From Odobenus rosmarus divergens (Eukaryota; Chordata; Mammalia; Carnivora; Odobenidae), in NCBI RefSeq assembly GCF_000321225.1, contig NW_004450302.1, forward strand, positions 4,776,328-4,840,327: a DNA stretch of 64,000 nt. The letters are read 5' to 3'. The stretch's first letter is position 1. Each line of letters starts with the position of its first letter. Positions 52,301-55,150 of this stretch are shown here, one piece after another. The notes beneath the pieces are model-generated. The model made no database searches. It was not told the origin of the DNA and worked only from the letters and a program-made list of their open reading frames with translations. Made by a program: the position numbers and the translations under genes.

Positions 52301-53518
52301 GACCCCTGCAGCAGTAGGGCGCAGCTACTGGGATGCGCGTGTGTGTGGTGCAGCGGGGAGCAAAGAGGAGGAAGGGGGTCGTTCTCACGTGGGGGTAAAA
52401 GTTGTCAGGCACTGTGTCACAGAGAACCCGAGCCCATAGAGTTGAGGGGTGCTTGTCATTCGAGAAGGGTTTTCAAGGCCAAAGAAATAGCCTGTGCAAA
52501 GGGCTGGGAGCAGAGCTGGCCCAGTGCTTTCTTGTGTCCCAGGGGCTGGGAGCTCCAGACAGCCATTGCTGCCGGCGTCGGGGAAGGACGGGGCGGGCAG
52601 GGGGAACAGGGTGCACGTGGCCCCCGTCTCCCAGCAAGACCAAACACTGACCCTCCTGCCTAGGGTGGGCCTGCAGGGGGAGGACGGGGTTATCTGGCTT
52701 GACAGGGATGGGGGGCAGGGGACACGGAGGGAGGGCGGACGCGTGGAAGCCCCTGGGCTGAGCGCTCCTCCTACCTCACACAGGCAGCAATAAGGACTGA
52801 TTCCCTGGACGTGCAGGGCCTGGGCAGCCGGGAAGACCTGCTGTCCGAGGTGAGTGGGCCCTCGCCGCCCCTGGTCCGCGCCTCCTCCTTCTGGGGCCAC
52901 CTGGGCACCCAGATGCAGCAGCATTCCCGCCGTCAGAGCACGATCTCGAAGCACAGGCCCCCGCCGGCCCCCTGCCCAGGCTCAGAACCCACTTGGAGCA
53001 AAGGCCCCCCAGAGACCAGAAGCAGCTTAGAGCTGGACACGGAGCTGAGCTGGATTTCAGGAGACCTCCTGACCGTGGGCAGCCAGGAGGAGCCCCCGTG
53101 CGCACGGGACTTGAAGAAGTGTTACAGTGTGGAGGCCCGGAGCTGCCGGCGCAGGCCTGCGTCCTGGCTGGATGAGCAGAGAAGGCACTCCATTGCGGTC
53201 AGCTGCCTGGACAGCGCCTCCCAACCTGGCCTGGGCCCTGACCCCTCTAGCCTTGGGGGCCAGCCTCTTGGGGGGCCTGGAAGCCGGCCCAAGAAAAAAC
53301 TCAGCCCACCTAGTATCTCCATAGACCCCCCAGAGAGTCAGGGCCCTCGGCCCCCGCCCAGCCCCGGCGTCTGCCTCCGGCGGAGGGCTCCGTCCAGCGA
53401 CTCCAAGGATCCCTCGGCCTCCGGCCCCCCTGACAGCATGGCTGCCTCGTCCCCCCCAAAGAAAGACGTGCTGAGTCTCTCCGGTTTAGCCTCTGACCCA
53501 GCCGACCTGGAGCCCTGA
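392..53518 (+). CDS. CACNA1G: CACNA1G, T-type calcium channel Cav3.1 alpha-1 subunit (exons 4-38, joined)
   Basis: Plasma-membrane pore subunit of a low-voltage-activated calcium channel; in the family it drives burst firing and pacemaking in thalamus, cerebellum, sinoatrial node and other excitable tissue. Joined in-frame exons give about 6.68 kb of coding sequence when every cassette and the long exon 25 are included; exons 1-3 (N terminus, IS1-S3) lie before the window. The product shows four six-segment repeats with Arg-rich S4 helices. The selectivity residues are Glu in TLEGW (exon 7), Glu in TQEDW (exon 13), Asp in ASKDGW (exon 24) and Asp in STGDNW (exon 32), the E-E-D-D set that separates T-type from high-voltage-activated (EEEE) channels. 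The I-II linker carries the gating-brake region and a nine-His run typical of Cav3.1, which with the loop sequences excludes CACNA1H and CACNA1I. No disabling change is visible. Exon numbers follow the published 38-exon human gene. Confidence 0.98.
490..2589 (+). other. CACNA1G: CACNA1G intron 4
   Basis: 2.1 kb. Holds a TG/CG dinucleotide tract (1272-1329), a short TG tract (about 2157-2179), a probable MIR fragment (about 2205-2300) and an AT-richer patch with TAAT and AATGCAAA motifs (about 1470-1530). No coding sequence seen apart from flanking exons. Confidence 0.85.
1272..1329. repeat. (TG)n/(CG)n alternating purine-pyrimidine tract
   Basis: About 15 TG units run directly into GCGCGCGTGCGTGCGCGCG and TGTGTATG. 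It is a strict alternating Pu-Py stretch, the class of sequence that most readily adopts Z-DNA. It lies 1.3 kb from the nearest downstream exon. Confidence 0.95.
2590..2749 (+). CDS. CACNA1G: CACNA1G exon 5: IS4-S5 linker and IS5
   Basis: 160 nt. Starts GC (completing Ser) then [18 protein letters not shown], followed by the hydrophobic IS5 helix ([19 protein letters not shown]) and the start of the pore turret. Ends CT| with donor GTGAGT. Confidence 0.98.
2855..3025 (+). repeat. MER5A-like hAT-Charlie MITE relic
   Basis: In intron 5. TTCTCAAACTCGGCTACACATTGGAGTCACCTGGG-type left half and a GTGCAGCCACGTTAGCAAACC right end match the inverted-terminal layout I know for MER5A. Old and diverged. 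Confidence 0.75.
3257..3557 (+). CDS. CACNA1G: CACNA1G exon 6: repeat I extracellular loop and pore helix
   Basis: 301 nt, phase 2 start, ends on a whole codon (CAG). Cys-rich extracellular loop with candidate N-glycosylation sites in NSSSNTTC and NCSAG, then the pore helix [11 protein letters not shown]. Donor CAG|GTGGGA. Confidence 0.98.
3729..3821 (+). CDS. CACNA1G: CACNA1G exon 7: repeat I selectivity filter and IS6 start
   Basis: 93 nt, 31 whole codons. [18 protein letters not shown] contains the repeat I selectivity Glu; then [13 protein letters not shown] opens IS6. Donor ATC|GTGAGT. Confidence 0.98.
4074..4262 (+). repeat. MER3-like hAT MITE relic
   Basis: Starts GATTCTCGACCCAGGGGGCATTTGG and ends GTTGAGAAACACTGC, imperfect inverted ends around TAAACATCCTGACATGACAGTCC, as in the MER3-like group of mammalian hAT MITEs. 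Family name from memory. Confidence 0.6.
4395..4785 (-). repeat. MIR SINE fragments (minus orientation)
   Basis: AATATTTATTGAGCACTTACGATGCACCAG, then ATCCTCACCACGATCCCATC and CCATTTTACCGAGAGGAAAC, read as the reverse complement of a MIR. A second MIR-like piece (about 4615-4785) ends GAATTCAACCCCAGGCTGTGGGCTCC. Confidence 0.7.
5740..5965 (+). repeat. MIR SINE relic
   Basis: ATCTTGGGCAAATGCCTTGACCTCTCTGAGCCTG followed by CACCTGTCAGACAGAGG and CCCAGCGCCTGGCGTG follow the MIR consensus order in the plus orientation. Ends about 60 bases before exon 8. Confidence 0.75.
6029..6812 (+). CDS. CACNA1G: CACNA1G exon 8: IS6 and I-II linker with gating brake and His run
   Basis: 784 nt, the largest exon before exon 38's. 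Begins [20 protein letters not shown] (end of IS6), then the proximal linker [17 protein letters not shown] and [18 protein letters not shown], the helix-loop-helix region known in Cav3 channels as the gating brake that limits opening near rest. Nine consecutive His codons (6374-6400) form the [15 protein letters not shown] stretch typical of Cav3.1. The rest is Pro/Ser-rich linker. Ends ACA G| with donor GTGAGA. Confidence 0.98.
6813..8700 (+). other. CACNA1G: CACNA1G intron 8
   Basis: 1.9 kb with a MIR relic in minus orientation (about 7000-7290) and an imperfect TG/CA-rich, CACGTG-containing stretch (7940-8310). No extra coding segment recognised. Confidence 0.8.
7940..8310. repeat. TG/CA-rich imperfect alternating tract
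   Basis: About 370 bases of irregular TG, CA and ACGT steps (GTGTGTGCACG, TGCACGTGCAGGCACATG, CCCACGTGTGCCC, GCACGTGTGTACGTACC). Several CACGTG E-box hexamers are embedded. Looks like a decayed dinucleotide array. Confidence 0.8.
8701..9077 (+). CDS. CACNA1G: CACNA1G exon 9: end of I-II linker and IIS1
   Basis: 377 nt, starts GC completing Gly. Cys-rich linker ([25 protein letters not shown]), acidic [10 protein letters not shown], then the IIS1 approach [20 protein letters not shown] and the helix [18 protein letters not shown]. Donor CAG|GTAGGA. Confidence 0.97.
9715..9885 (-). repeat. L3/CR1 LINE fragment
   Basis: AAGAACTGGGATGTTTAGTCAGGAGAAGAGGAGGCTCAG and GCTGTCTTCAAATATTTGAAGGGCTGTC match the 3' motif shared by CR1-clade LINEs (L3 in mammals). 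Orientation assigned from memory. Confidence 0.65.
12700..13160 (-). repeat. L2 LINE fragment (antisense)
   Basis: GGTTCCCCAAAGAGGTTTTAAGCAGGTCAGTGATACGAGCAGG and GGGAGGCCAACAGGAGGGCTGCTGCAGTGGTCCGG correspond to the L2 region I know from the minus orientation (TTTTGAGCAGAGGAGTGACATGATC / ..ATAATCCAGG). Degraded. Confidence 0.6.
14180..14970 (-). repeat. L2 LINE fragments (antisense), degraded
   Basis: CGAAGGAGGTGGCTTTTGAGAGCGTCCTTGAAAGATAGG near 14230 and GGGTCAGGTTTGGAAGAGGGGGTGAG near 14710 fit successive L2 blocks in minus orientation. The open frame across it on the minus strand is a decayed L2 product, not a live gene. Confidence 0.5.
15952..15987. repeat. (GGA)12 microsatellite
   Basis: Twelve tandem GGA triplets after TGCCCTC and before TCCCAATG. 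Produces artefactual poly-Gly, poly-Glu or poly-Pro frames. Confidence 0.95.
16250..16640 (+). repeat. L2 LINE 3' region (sense)
   Basis: CAGCCAGATTAATCTTAATACACTG, GGACCTCTCCTACCCTCTGACC, and GCATTCCTTCCTCTGCACC with GCTGCCCTCTGCTCAGGATGCC follow the order of L2 3' consensus blocks. Confidence 0.65.
16830..16985 (-). repeat. MIR SINE relic
   Basis: GATCAGAGAGGTTAAGAGACCTGTCCAAGGTCACACAGGTAGAGAG is the conserved MIR core in minus orientation. Confidence 0.8.
18140..18325. repeat. Old L1 3'-end fragment
   Basis: GAGGCATCATTTACATGCCGTAAAATTCACCCATTGTAAGTGCACC resembles the TATAATTCACATACCATAAAATTCACCC block of ancient L1 3' ends. AT-rich in a GC-rich intron. Confidence 0.6.
18440..18545 (+). 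repeat. MIR SINE fragment
   Basis: CCCTGTGACTTTGAACCAGTCATTCACC and CTGCTCATCTGTAAAGCGAAGG follow MIR order in the plus orientation. Confidence 0.6.
19430..19800 (+). repeat. L2 LINE 3' terminus (sense)
   Basis: TTTCAAGTGCAGCCTCCTGACTAAGGC.., GGATAATTTATTTTGGCATCTAAG.., ..GGGCATACAGTAGACACTTAATA follow the L2a tail (..CACATAGTAGGCGCTCAATAAATA). Orientation plus. Confidence 0.75.
19842..20059 (-). mobile_element. CAN-SINE (tRNA-Lys-derived), minus orientation
   Basis: AAGATTTTATTTATTCGAGAG tail side on the plus strand and GGTTAAGCG../GGGTGGCTC-type tRNA head (reverse complement AACCAACCGAGCCACCC) at the far end. Flanked by a perfect 15-base target-site duplication, AAGTTTGTCATTTCT, at 19827-19841 and 20060-20074. 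Full length or nearly so. Confidence 0.95.
20937..21088 (+). CDS. CACNA1G: CACNA1G exon 10: IIS2 and IIS3
   Basis: 152 nt. [20 protein letters not shown] starts the S1-S2 loop and IIS2; [14 protein letters not shown] is IIS3. Ends AG| (split Ser) with donor GTATGA. Confidence 0.98.
21089..21886 (+). other. CACNA1G: CACNA1G intron 10
   Basis: 798 bases. C-rich first half. An AT-richer block at about 21555-21655 (GATTTCATTAGACAAGAAC, AAATATTCCATAACTGG) is not an obvious repeat. Confidence 0.85.
21887..22072 (+). CDS. CACNA1G: CACNA1G exon 11: voltage sensor IIS4 and IIS5
   Basis: 186 nt. IIS4 ladder [20 protein letters not shown], linker [14 protein letters not shown], and IIS5 helix [14 protein letters not shown]. 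Ends AG| with donor GTGAGG. Confidence 0.98.
22172..22286 (+). CDS. CACNA1G: CACNA1G exon 12: repeat II turret and pore helix
   Basis: 115 nt. [20 protein letters not shown] then [15 protein letters not shown]. Separated from exon 11 by only 99 bases. Donor CAG|GTGCCA. Confidence 0.97.
22371..22526 (+). CDS. CACNA1G: CACNA1G exon 13: repeat II selectivity filter and IIS6
   Basis: 156 nt, whole codons. [17 protein letters not shown] holds the repeat II selectivity Glu; [20 protein letters not shown] is IIS6. Donor GAG|GTAACC precedes the optional exon 14. Confidence 0.98.
22527..25355 (+). other. CACNA1G: CACNA1G intron 13
   Basis: 2.8 kb with little recognisable repeat. Two AT-rich, TAAT-bearing islands (22975-23045 and 24545-24660) and a block with a 6-base-arm palindrome and a TATAAATA word (23140-23310) stand out; see findings. 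A weak MIR-like piece at about 24880-24985. Confidence 0.8.
25356..25424 (+). CDS. CACNA1G: CACNA1G cassette exon 14 (II-III linker)
   Basis: 69 nt, 23 codons, symmetric phase 0, so inclusion or skipping keeps the frame. Encodes [20 protein letters not shown] then SQG, the optional II-III linker insert known from human Cav3.1 and apparently unchanged in amino acids. Acceptor TGTAG, donor GGG|GTAGGT. Confidence 0.95.
25425..26920 (+). other. CACNA1G: CACNA1G intron 14
   Basis: 1.5 kb. Contains a 170-base AT-rich island (26155-26330) rich in TAAT cores. Nothing else recognised. Confidence 0.85.
26921..27005 (+). CDS. CACNA1G: CACNA1G exon 15: II-III linker
   Basis: 85 nt. [19 protein letters not shown] then NGDRKKPLA, with Thr where I recall Asn in human (GDANKSE). 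Ends GCC T|, donor GTGAGT. Confidence 0.95.
27090..27283 (+). CDS. CACNA1G: CACNA1G exon 16: II-III linker
   Basis: 194 nt from the distal AG of a CAGCAG tandem acceptor; [20 protein letters not shown] and Ser/Thr-rich [20 protein letters not shown]. The proximal AG would add one codon. Donor CCG|GTATGG. Confidence 0.93.
27284..28111 (+). other. CACNA1G: CACNA1G intron 16
   Basis: 828 bases, more than half ancient MIR in minus orientation (27590-27815 and 27845-27990). Acceptor is a long C run. Confidence 0.85.
27590..27990 (-). repeat. Two MIR SINE relics
   Basis: CACTGTTCTAGATACTGCTC..ATTGAATCCTCATTGCAACCC..TATTATCCCCATTTTAGAGATGG is one; GGAACTGAGGCACAGAGAGG..GACCTTGCCAAGGTCACACAGCTGG (27890-27990) is a second copy in the same orientation. 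Confidence 0.85.
28112..28543 (+). CDS. CACNA1G: CACNA1G exon 17: Ser/Arg-rich II-III linker
   Basis: 432 nt, 144 whole codons. [39 protein letters not shown], acidic [15 protein letters not shown] and [10 protein letters not shown] probable phosphorylation-rich cytoplasmic linker. Donor CTG|GTGAGG. Confidence 0.97.
28544..29444 (+). other. CACNA1G: CACNA1G intron 17
   Basis: 901 bases, unique sequence, G-rich second half. No repeat or exon recognised. Confidence 0.8.
29445..29545 (+). CDS. CACNA1G: CACNA1G exon 18: end of II-III linker
   Basis: 101 nt. [20 protein letters not shown] then [13 protein letters not shown]. Differs from the human sequence I recall ([20 protein letters not shown]) at several positions while keeping length. 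Ends TCA AG|, donor GTGAGC. Confidence 0.96.
29752..29875 (+). CDS. CACNA1G: CACNA1G exon 19: IIIS1
   Basis: 124 nt from the distal AG of a second CAGCAG tandem acceptor. [19 protein letters not shown], then the IIIS1 helix [16 protein letters not shown]. Donor GCT|GTGAGT. Confidence 0.96.
29876..31645 (+). other. CACNA1G: CACNA1G intron 19
   Basis: 1.8 kb, unique GC-rich sequence. A GT tract passing into GA repeats (31446-31490) lies about 155-200 bases before exon 20. Confidence 0.8.
31646..31714 (+). CDS. CACNA1G: CACNA1G exon 20: IIIS2
   Basis: 69 nt. [20 protein letters not shown] then TVK, whole codons both sides. Donor AAG|GTGATG. Confidence 0.97.
31864..32048 (+). CDS. CACNA1G: CACNA1G exon 21: IIIS3 and voltage sensor IIIS4
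   Basis: 185 nt. IIIS3 in [19 protein letters not shown] and IIIS4 [15 protein letters not shown]. Ends CTC AG|, donor GTGCGC. Confidence 0.98.
32049..32895 (+). other. CACNA1G: CACNA1G intron 21
   Basis: 847 bases of unique C-rich then G-rich sequence. Nothing else recognised. Confidence 0.8.
32896..33022 (+). CDS. CACNA1G: CACNA1G exon 22: III S4-S5 linker and IIIS5
   Basis: 127 nt. [20 protein letters not shown] and the helix [19 protein letters not shown]. Donor CAG|GTTTGT is weak. Confidence 0.97.
33023..34628 (+). other. CACNA1G: CACNA1G intron 22
   Basis: 1.6 kb. MIR relic in plus orientation (about 34040-34175) followed by a MER5A right half (34190-34320). Otherwise unique GC-rich sequence. 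Confidence 0.8.
34040..34320 (+). repeat. MIR relic followed by MER5A half
   Basis: MIR: GCCTGAGTTCAAGCCCC..ATTTACTTCTCTGAGCC..CACCTGTCCAGTGGAGTCAATAATACC. MER5A: GGGTGGGCCTGAGAGTTTGCATTTCTAGCATGTTCCCAGATGATGCCGATGCTGCTGG, ending GAGAACCACTGG, its terminal inverted repeat. Confidence 0.75.
34629..34754 (+). CDS. CACNA1G: CACNA1G exon 23: repeat III extracellular loop
   Basis: 126 nt. [20 protein letters not shown] (candidate N-glycan NIT and NKS) and [13 protein letters not shown]. Donor CAG|GTGAGC. Confidence 0.98.
34755..35361 (+). other. CACNA1G: CACNA1G intron 23
   Basis: 607 bases; faint MIR-like text at about 34840-34930. Acceptor CCCCCAAG is unusual in having A before AG. Confidence 0.75.
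35362..35451 (+). CDS. CACNA1G: CACNA1G exon 24: repeat III selectivity filter
   Basis: 90 nt. [20 protein letters not shown] carries the selectivity Asp; then [10 protein letters not shown]. Donor CAG|GTAGGG. Confidence 0.98.
35452..36022 (+). other. CACNA1G: CACNA1G intron 24
   Basis: 571 bases. An AT-richer middle (35600-35720) may be a decayed transposon, but I cannot name it. Confidence 0.75.
36023..36236 (+). CDS. CACNA1G: CACNA1G exon 25: IIIS6 and III-IV linker, two donors
   Basis: IIIS6 in [20 protein letters not shown], then the basic linker [17 protein letters not shown]. Short form ends at 36215 (AGG A|GTAAGG, strong donor). Long form ends at 36236 after AGTAAGGAGAAGCAGATGGC-T-G, adding the seven codons SKEKQMA, and uses GTCGGT, a weak donor. 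Both leave phase 1, so each can join exon 26 or exon 27. This is the known internal-donor choice of Cav3.1 that alters gating kinetics. Confidence 0.95.
36216..38130 (+). other. CACNA1G: CACNA1G intron 25
   Basis: 1.9 kb (counted from the short donor). A T17 run at 36784-36801. No coding sequence or named repeat seen. Confidence 0.8.
38131..38184 (+). CDS. CACNA1G: CACNA1G cassette exon 26 (III-IV linker)
   Basis: 54 nt, phase 1 both ends, so skippable in frame. Encodes [18 protein letters not shown], against GSSASAAS at the end in the human sequence I recall. Acceptor TTCTTTTAG is strong; donor CAG|GTACTG is weak. Confidence 0.95.
38958..39316. repeat. hAT-Charlie-type nonautonomous DNA transposon relic
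   Basis: Left end CGGTGGTTCCCAATCTG and right end AGGCTGGGAACCACTG are inverted copies of each other and resemble hAT-Charlie termini. About 359 bases. Flanking 8-mers no longer match. Family not assigned. Confidence 0.6.
40018..40195 (+). repeat. MER5-like hAT MITE relic
   Basis: TGTGTGCCTAAGAACCACCTG..ATTAAAACACAGATTCCTGAGCACCGCCC..GAACATCTGCATTTCCAATCC is the MER5A layout. Confidence 0.7.
43227..43378 (+). CDS. CACNA1G: CACNA1G exon 27: IVS1
   Basis: 152 nt starting AG in phase 1. [20 protein letters not shown], then IVS1 [20 protein letters not shown] and HYQQPQ. Donor CAG|GTAGGA. Confidence 0.98.
43379..44146 (+). other. CACNA1G: CACNA1G intron 27
   Basis: 768 bases with a MIR relic (about 43530-43660, minus) containing GAGGACACTGAGGCTCAGAGAGG and GCAAATATTTATTGAGTGCC. 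Confidence 0.8.
44147..44256 (+). CDS. CACNA1G: CACNA1G exon 28: IVS2
   Basis: 110 nt. [20 protein letters not shown] and [16 protein letters not shown]. Ends AG|, donor GTAACA. Confidence 0.98.
44257..44905 (+). other. CACNA1G: CACNA1G intron 28
   Basis: 649 bases, about a third of it a well-kept MIR (44458-44673) followed by an A19 run (44677-44695). Confidence 0.85.
44458..44673 (+). repeat. MIR SINE, nearly complete
   Basis: GAGCACAGAGCCTGGAGCCAGACTGCC..GTGACCTAGGGCAAGTTACTAAACTTCTCTG..CAGTGCTTGGCATCTAGTAAAC covers head, core and tail of MIR in order. Confidence 0.9.
44906..45039 (+). CDS. CACNA1G: CACNA1G exon 29: IVS3 and voltage sensor IVS4
   Basis: 134 nt. [20 protein letters not shown] (IVS3), NASLP (N-glycan candidate), and IVS4 [19 protein letters not shown]4 Arg substitution is a known cause of spinocerebellar ataxia 42 in people; all S4 Arg are intact here. 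Donor GAG|GTCAGT. Confidence 0.98.
45269..45339 (+). CDS. CACNA1G: CACNA1G exon 30: IVS4 end and S4-S5 linker
   Basis: 71 nt. [20 protein letters not shown] then LPQ. Donor CAG|GTAGCT. Confidence 0.97.
45478..45556 (+). CDS. CACNA1G: CACNA1G exon 31: IVS5
   Basis: 79 nt. [20 protein letters not shown] then ELFGDL. Ends CTG G|, donor GTGAGT. Confidence 0.98.
45651..45772 (+). CDS. CACNA1G: CACNA1G exon 32: repeat IV pore and selectivity filter
   Basis: 122 nt. [16 protein letters not shown], pore helix [19 protein letters not shown] with the selectivity Asp. Donor AAG|GTGAGC. Confidence 0.98.
45961..46314 (+). CDS. CACNA1G: CACNA1G exon 33: IVS6 and proximal C terminus
   Basis: 354 nt. IVS6 in [20 protein letters not shown], then a Glu-rich probable helix ([19 protein letters not shown]) encoded by a short GCTGAGCTGGAG-type repeat, then Pro/Ser-rich tail. 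Donor ACG|GTGAGC. Confidence 0.97.
46315..47015 (+). other. CACNA1G: CACNA1G intron 33
   Basis: 701 bases. A long CT-rich stretch (46600-46840) leads into the GT/GC tract at 46845-46891, then more CT-rich sequence and exon 34. Confidence 0.85.
46845..46891 (+). repeat. (GT)n/(GC)n tract before cassette exon 34
   Basis: Nine GT units, then GTGCGCGTGCGTGTGTGCGT and GCGCGCGTGTG. Ends 125 bases before the exon 34 start, in transcript sense as GU repeats. Confidence 0.95.
47016..47159 (+). CDS. CACNA1G: CACNA1G cassette exon 34 (C terminus)
   Basis: 144 nt, 48 whole codons, skippable in frame. [40 protein letters not shown] and SLGGSDPQ. Gly-Glu where I recall Trp-Glu in human (SLEWELK). Donor CAG|GTTACT is weak, in line with its known optional use. 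Confidence 0.94.
47160..49106 (+). other. CACNA1G: CACNA1G intron 34
   Basis: 1.9 kb of unique sequence with several G runs. Ends with the GT/GC tract 49001-49050 and a short CT-rich tract before exon 35. Confidence 0.85.
49001..49050 (+). repeat. (GT)n/(GC)n tract before cassette exon 35
   Basis: GTGTGTGCACACGCGCGCGT, GTGTGTGTGTGCGCGCGCGT and GCGTGCACGC. Ends 57 bases before the exon 35 start. Confidence 0.95.
49107..49241 (+). CDS. CACNA1G: CACNA1G cassette exon 35 (C terminus)
   Basis: 135 nt, 45 whole codons, skippable in frame. [45 protein letters not shown]. Acidic and Ser-rich. Donor AAT|GTACTT is far from consensus. Confidence 0.94.
49242..51006 (+). other. CACNA1G: CACNA1G intron 35
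   Basis: 1.8 kb of unique sequence; C/T-rich 49560-49870. No repeat or exon recognised. Confidence 0.8.
51007..51184 (+). CDS. CACNA1G: CACNA1G exon 36 (C terminus)
   Basis: 178 nt. [35 protein letters not shown] and GLPKAQSG. The opening is three residues longer than the human form I recall (MQPHPTELPGPDLLTV) and closer to rodents. Ends TCA G|, donor GTAGCA. Confidence 0.95.
51356..51376 (+). repeat. Homopolymer G21
   Basis: Twenty-one G in a row followed by AGGAGAGGGGAGGGGATGGG, 80 bases upstream of exon 37. Exact length is likely uncertain in any assembly. Confidence 0.9.
51457..51626 (+). CDS. CACNA1G: CACNA1G exon 37 (C terminus)
   Basis: 170 nt. [40 protein letters not shown] and [16 protein letters not shown]. 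Donor CAG|GTGAGC. Confidence 0.97.
51627..52783 (+). other. CACNA1G: CACNA1G intron 37 with L2 relics
   Basis: 1.2 kb. Antisense L2 pieces: about 51730-51830 (ACCATGTGCCAGAGGCAGTTCTAGGTACCGGG) and 52170-52530 (CTTCTGTGTGCCGGGCCCGG.., AATAGCCTGTGCAAAGGGCTGGGAGC). Confidence 0.7.
52784..53518 (+). CDS. CACNA1G: CACNA1G exon 38: distal C terminus and stop
   Basis: 735 nt, 244 codons and TGA at 53516-53518. Begins [20 protein letters not shown]; ends [19 protein letters not shown]. The whole exon is open, so the intron-retained (full-length) C terminus is encoded. An internal GAG|GTGAGT at 52849/52850 is the start of the known protein-coding intron 38B. Confidence 0.97.
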   Translation, partial: AAIRTDSLDVQGLGSREDLLSEVSGPSPPLVRASSFWGHLGTQMQQHSRRQSTISKHRPPPAPCPGSEPTWSKGPPETRSSLELDTELSWISGDLLTVGSQEEPPCARDLKKCYSVEARSCRRRPASWLDEQRRHSIAVSCLDSASQPGLGPDPSSLGGQPLGGPGSRPKKKLSPPSISIDPPESQGPRPPPSPGVCLRRRAPSSDSKDPSASGPPDSMAASSPPKKDVLSLSGLASDPADLEP

Positions 53519-53811
53519 GTCCTGCCCCACTCCCCCACTCACCTTTCTCCACTGGGTGCCAAATCCTAGCTCCTCCTCCTGGGCTATGCTCCTGAAAAAT
53601 GTTCCATATGGACTCCAAGGAGGCGCTCCTCCCCGCCTCAGTGGCGCTGGGAACCGACAAGCAGAATTTCCAGAACGGTCAGAGCAGCGGCCCTGGCCAC
53701 CCTGGGCCCAGGCAGAGAGAGAGAGGCCCAGTGCAGCTGAGGTTCCCAACACCAGGAGCTACTGGGAGAAAGCAATACGTTTGTGCAGAATCTCTATGTA
53801 TATTCTATTTT

Positions 53812-53817
53812 ATTAAA
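53812..53817 (+). terminator. CACNA1G: Proximal poly(A) signal ATTAAA
   Basis: ATTAAA, a common variant signal, 294 bases after the stop. Two poly(A) sites are reported for the human gene; this could be the upstream one, by position only. Confidence 0.5.
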
Positions 53818-54203
53818 TTAATTGAATCTAGTATATGCGGGATGTACGACATTTTGTGACTGAAGAGACTTGTTTCCTTCTACTTGTATGTGTCTCAGAA
53901 TATTTTTGAGGCGAAGGCGTCTGTCTCTTGGCTATTTTAACCTAAAATAACCAGTCTAGTTATATTCCCTCTTCTTGCAAAGCACAAGCTGGGACCGAGA
54001 GTGCATTTCAGCCCTGCCGGTGGCCCATCTTCAGCGGAGAGCGAGAACCACTTTGGAAACTGTAATGTAACTTATTTTCTCCTTTAACCTCGCCATCATT
54101 TTCTGTAGGAAAAAAAAAGAGAAAAAGAGAAAAATAAGATTTTACAAATGAAATGGAACCTTTTTATATATATACATACATACATATCTATATCTATATC
54201 TAT

Positions 54204-54227
54204 AATAAAGTAATTTTCCAAAATAAA
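54204..54227 (+). terminator. CACNA1G: Distal poly(A) signals, two AATAAA
   Basis: AATAAA at 54204-54209 and 54222-54227, followed within 150 bases by a T/GT-rich stretch (CTCTCTGTGTGTGTGTGCGC). Most likely the main 3' end. Confidence 0.8.
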
Positions 54228-55087
54228 AGTTAATCCCGGTCCAGAGTAAAAGCAAAAGGGACAGAGTTAGGCATTTCCAGGGGGCACTGGAGAAAGACCG
54301 TCCCTGGAGCTGGGGAGTGGGCAGCGGGCAGGGAGAGGGTCGGAGCTGCCTCTCTGTGTGTGTGTGCGCGCGTGCGTGTCTGTCTCTCTGTCTGGGGGGG
54401 AGAGAACGTAACCCTCTCCCGGGAGGGCTGCCACCTTACAGCCTCACCTGGTGGGGGCGGGGAAGGGTGGAGTTGGAAGTCTAGGCCAGCAGGGTCTACT
54501 GCTTCTACCAAAGCTTTCTCGCTTCCTCCACACCAGGCAGCTCTGTGAATGTGAGTAATTCCAGATTAACTCTTATTTCTGCTGACAGCTATCAGCCGCA
54601 CATTGAAAGCTGGAAATTGGCATGATGAAGCTGTTTTGGTTAATGGGGCCGATGGAGACTGGGGGAGGTGGCCTCAGCTGCTGCCGACGGGATCTGCGGG
54701 CTGCTGGGGGTGGGGGCAGCGCTTCTGGGTTTTCCTTCCCCAGCCTTCAGCCCCTGTGACCTGGGATGGCTGGGCTTTGGCCTCCCGCCTTGGGGGTCCT
54801 GCTGACCGGCACTGTGGGCACTGCTCCGTCAAGCTGGCCATGGGCTTAAGCTGCACAAACAGAGCGGGCTGCTCGCTCCCGAGACGGAGGGCCCCCCCCA
54901 AGTCCAAAGGCGACCTCCCGGTGGAGTAGGTCTGGCCCGGGCAGCGGGCTGCGCAGTGTGGAGCCGGCCCCCTGGGGGGAGATGAATGAACTCCATCAAG
55001 GTGTTTACATGGTCTGCTGCTGCCTGCCCAGTGGGCGCCGGCGGAGGAGGAAGGGAGTGAAGGCGGCGAGGGAGGGCCGGAGGGCAG

Positions 55088-55150
55088 CGGAGGAGGAGGA
55101 GGAGGAGGAGGAGGGGGAGGAGGAGGGGGAGGAGCGGGAGAAGAGGAGGG
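55088..55150 (+). repeat. GGA/GGGGA homopurine tract
   Basis: CGGAGGAGGAGGAGGAGGAG continuing as GAGGGGGAGGAGGAGGGGGAGG and AGAAGAGGAGG. Nearly pure purine for 60 bases, apart from two C. Confidence 0.9.

Larger units (their letters stand above)
53519..54245 (+). other. CACNA1G: CACNA1G 3' UTR
   Basis: About 0.73 kb, turning AT-rich after 53790, with a TGTATATT word (53797-53804, Pumilio-like), a TA-rich microsatellite (54166-54204) and poly(A) signals. The 3' end is placed about 15-20 bases after the last AATAAA; the exact cleavage site is inferred. Confidence 0.75.

Noticed and set aside
1..53518. Identity as CACNA1H or CACNA1I rather than CACNA1G
   Set aside because: The repeat I loop, nine-His run, cassette exons 14/26/34/35 and downstream ABCC3 all fit CACNA1G.
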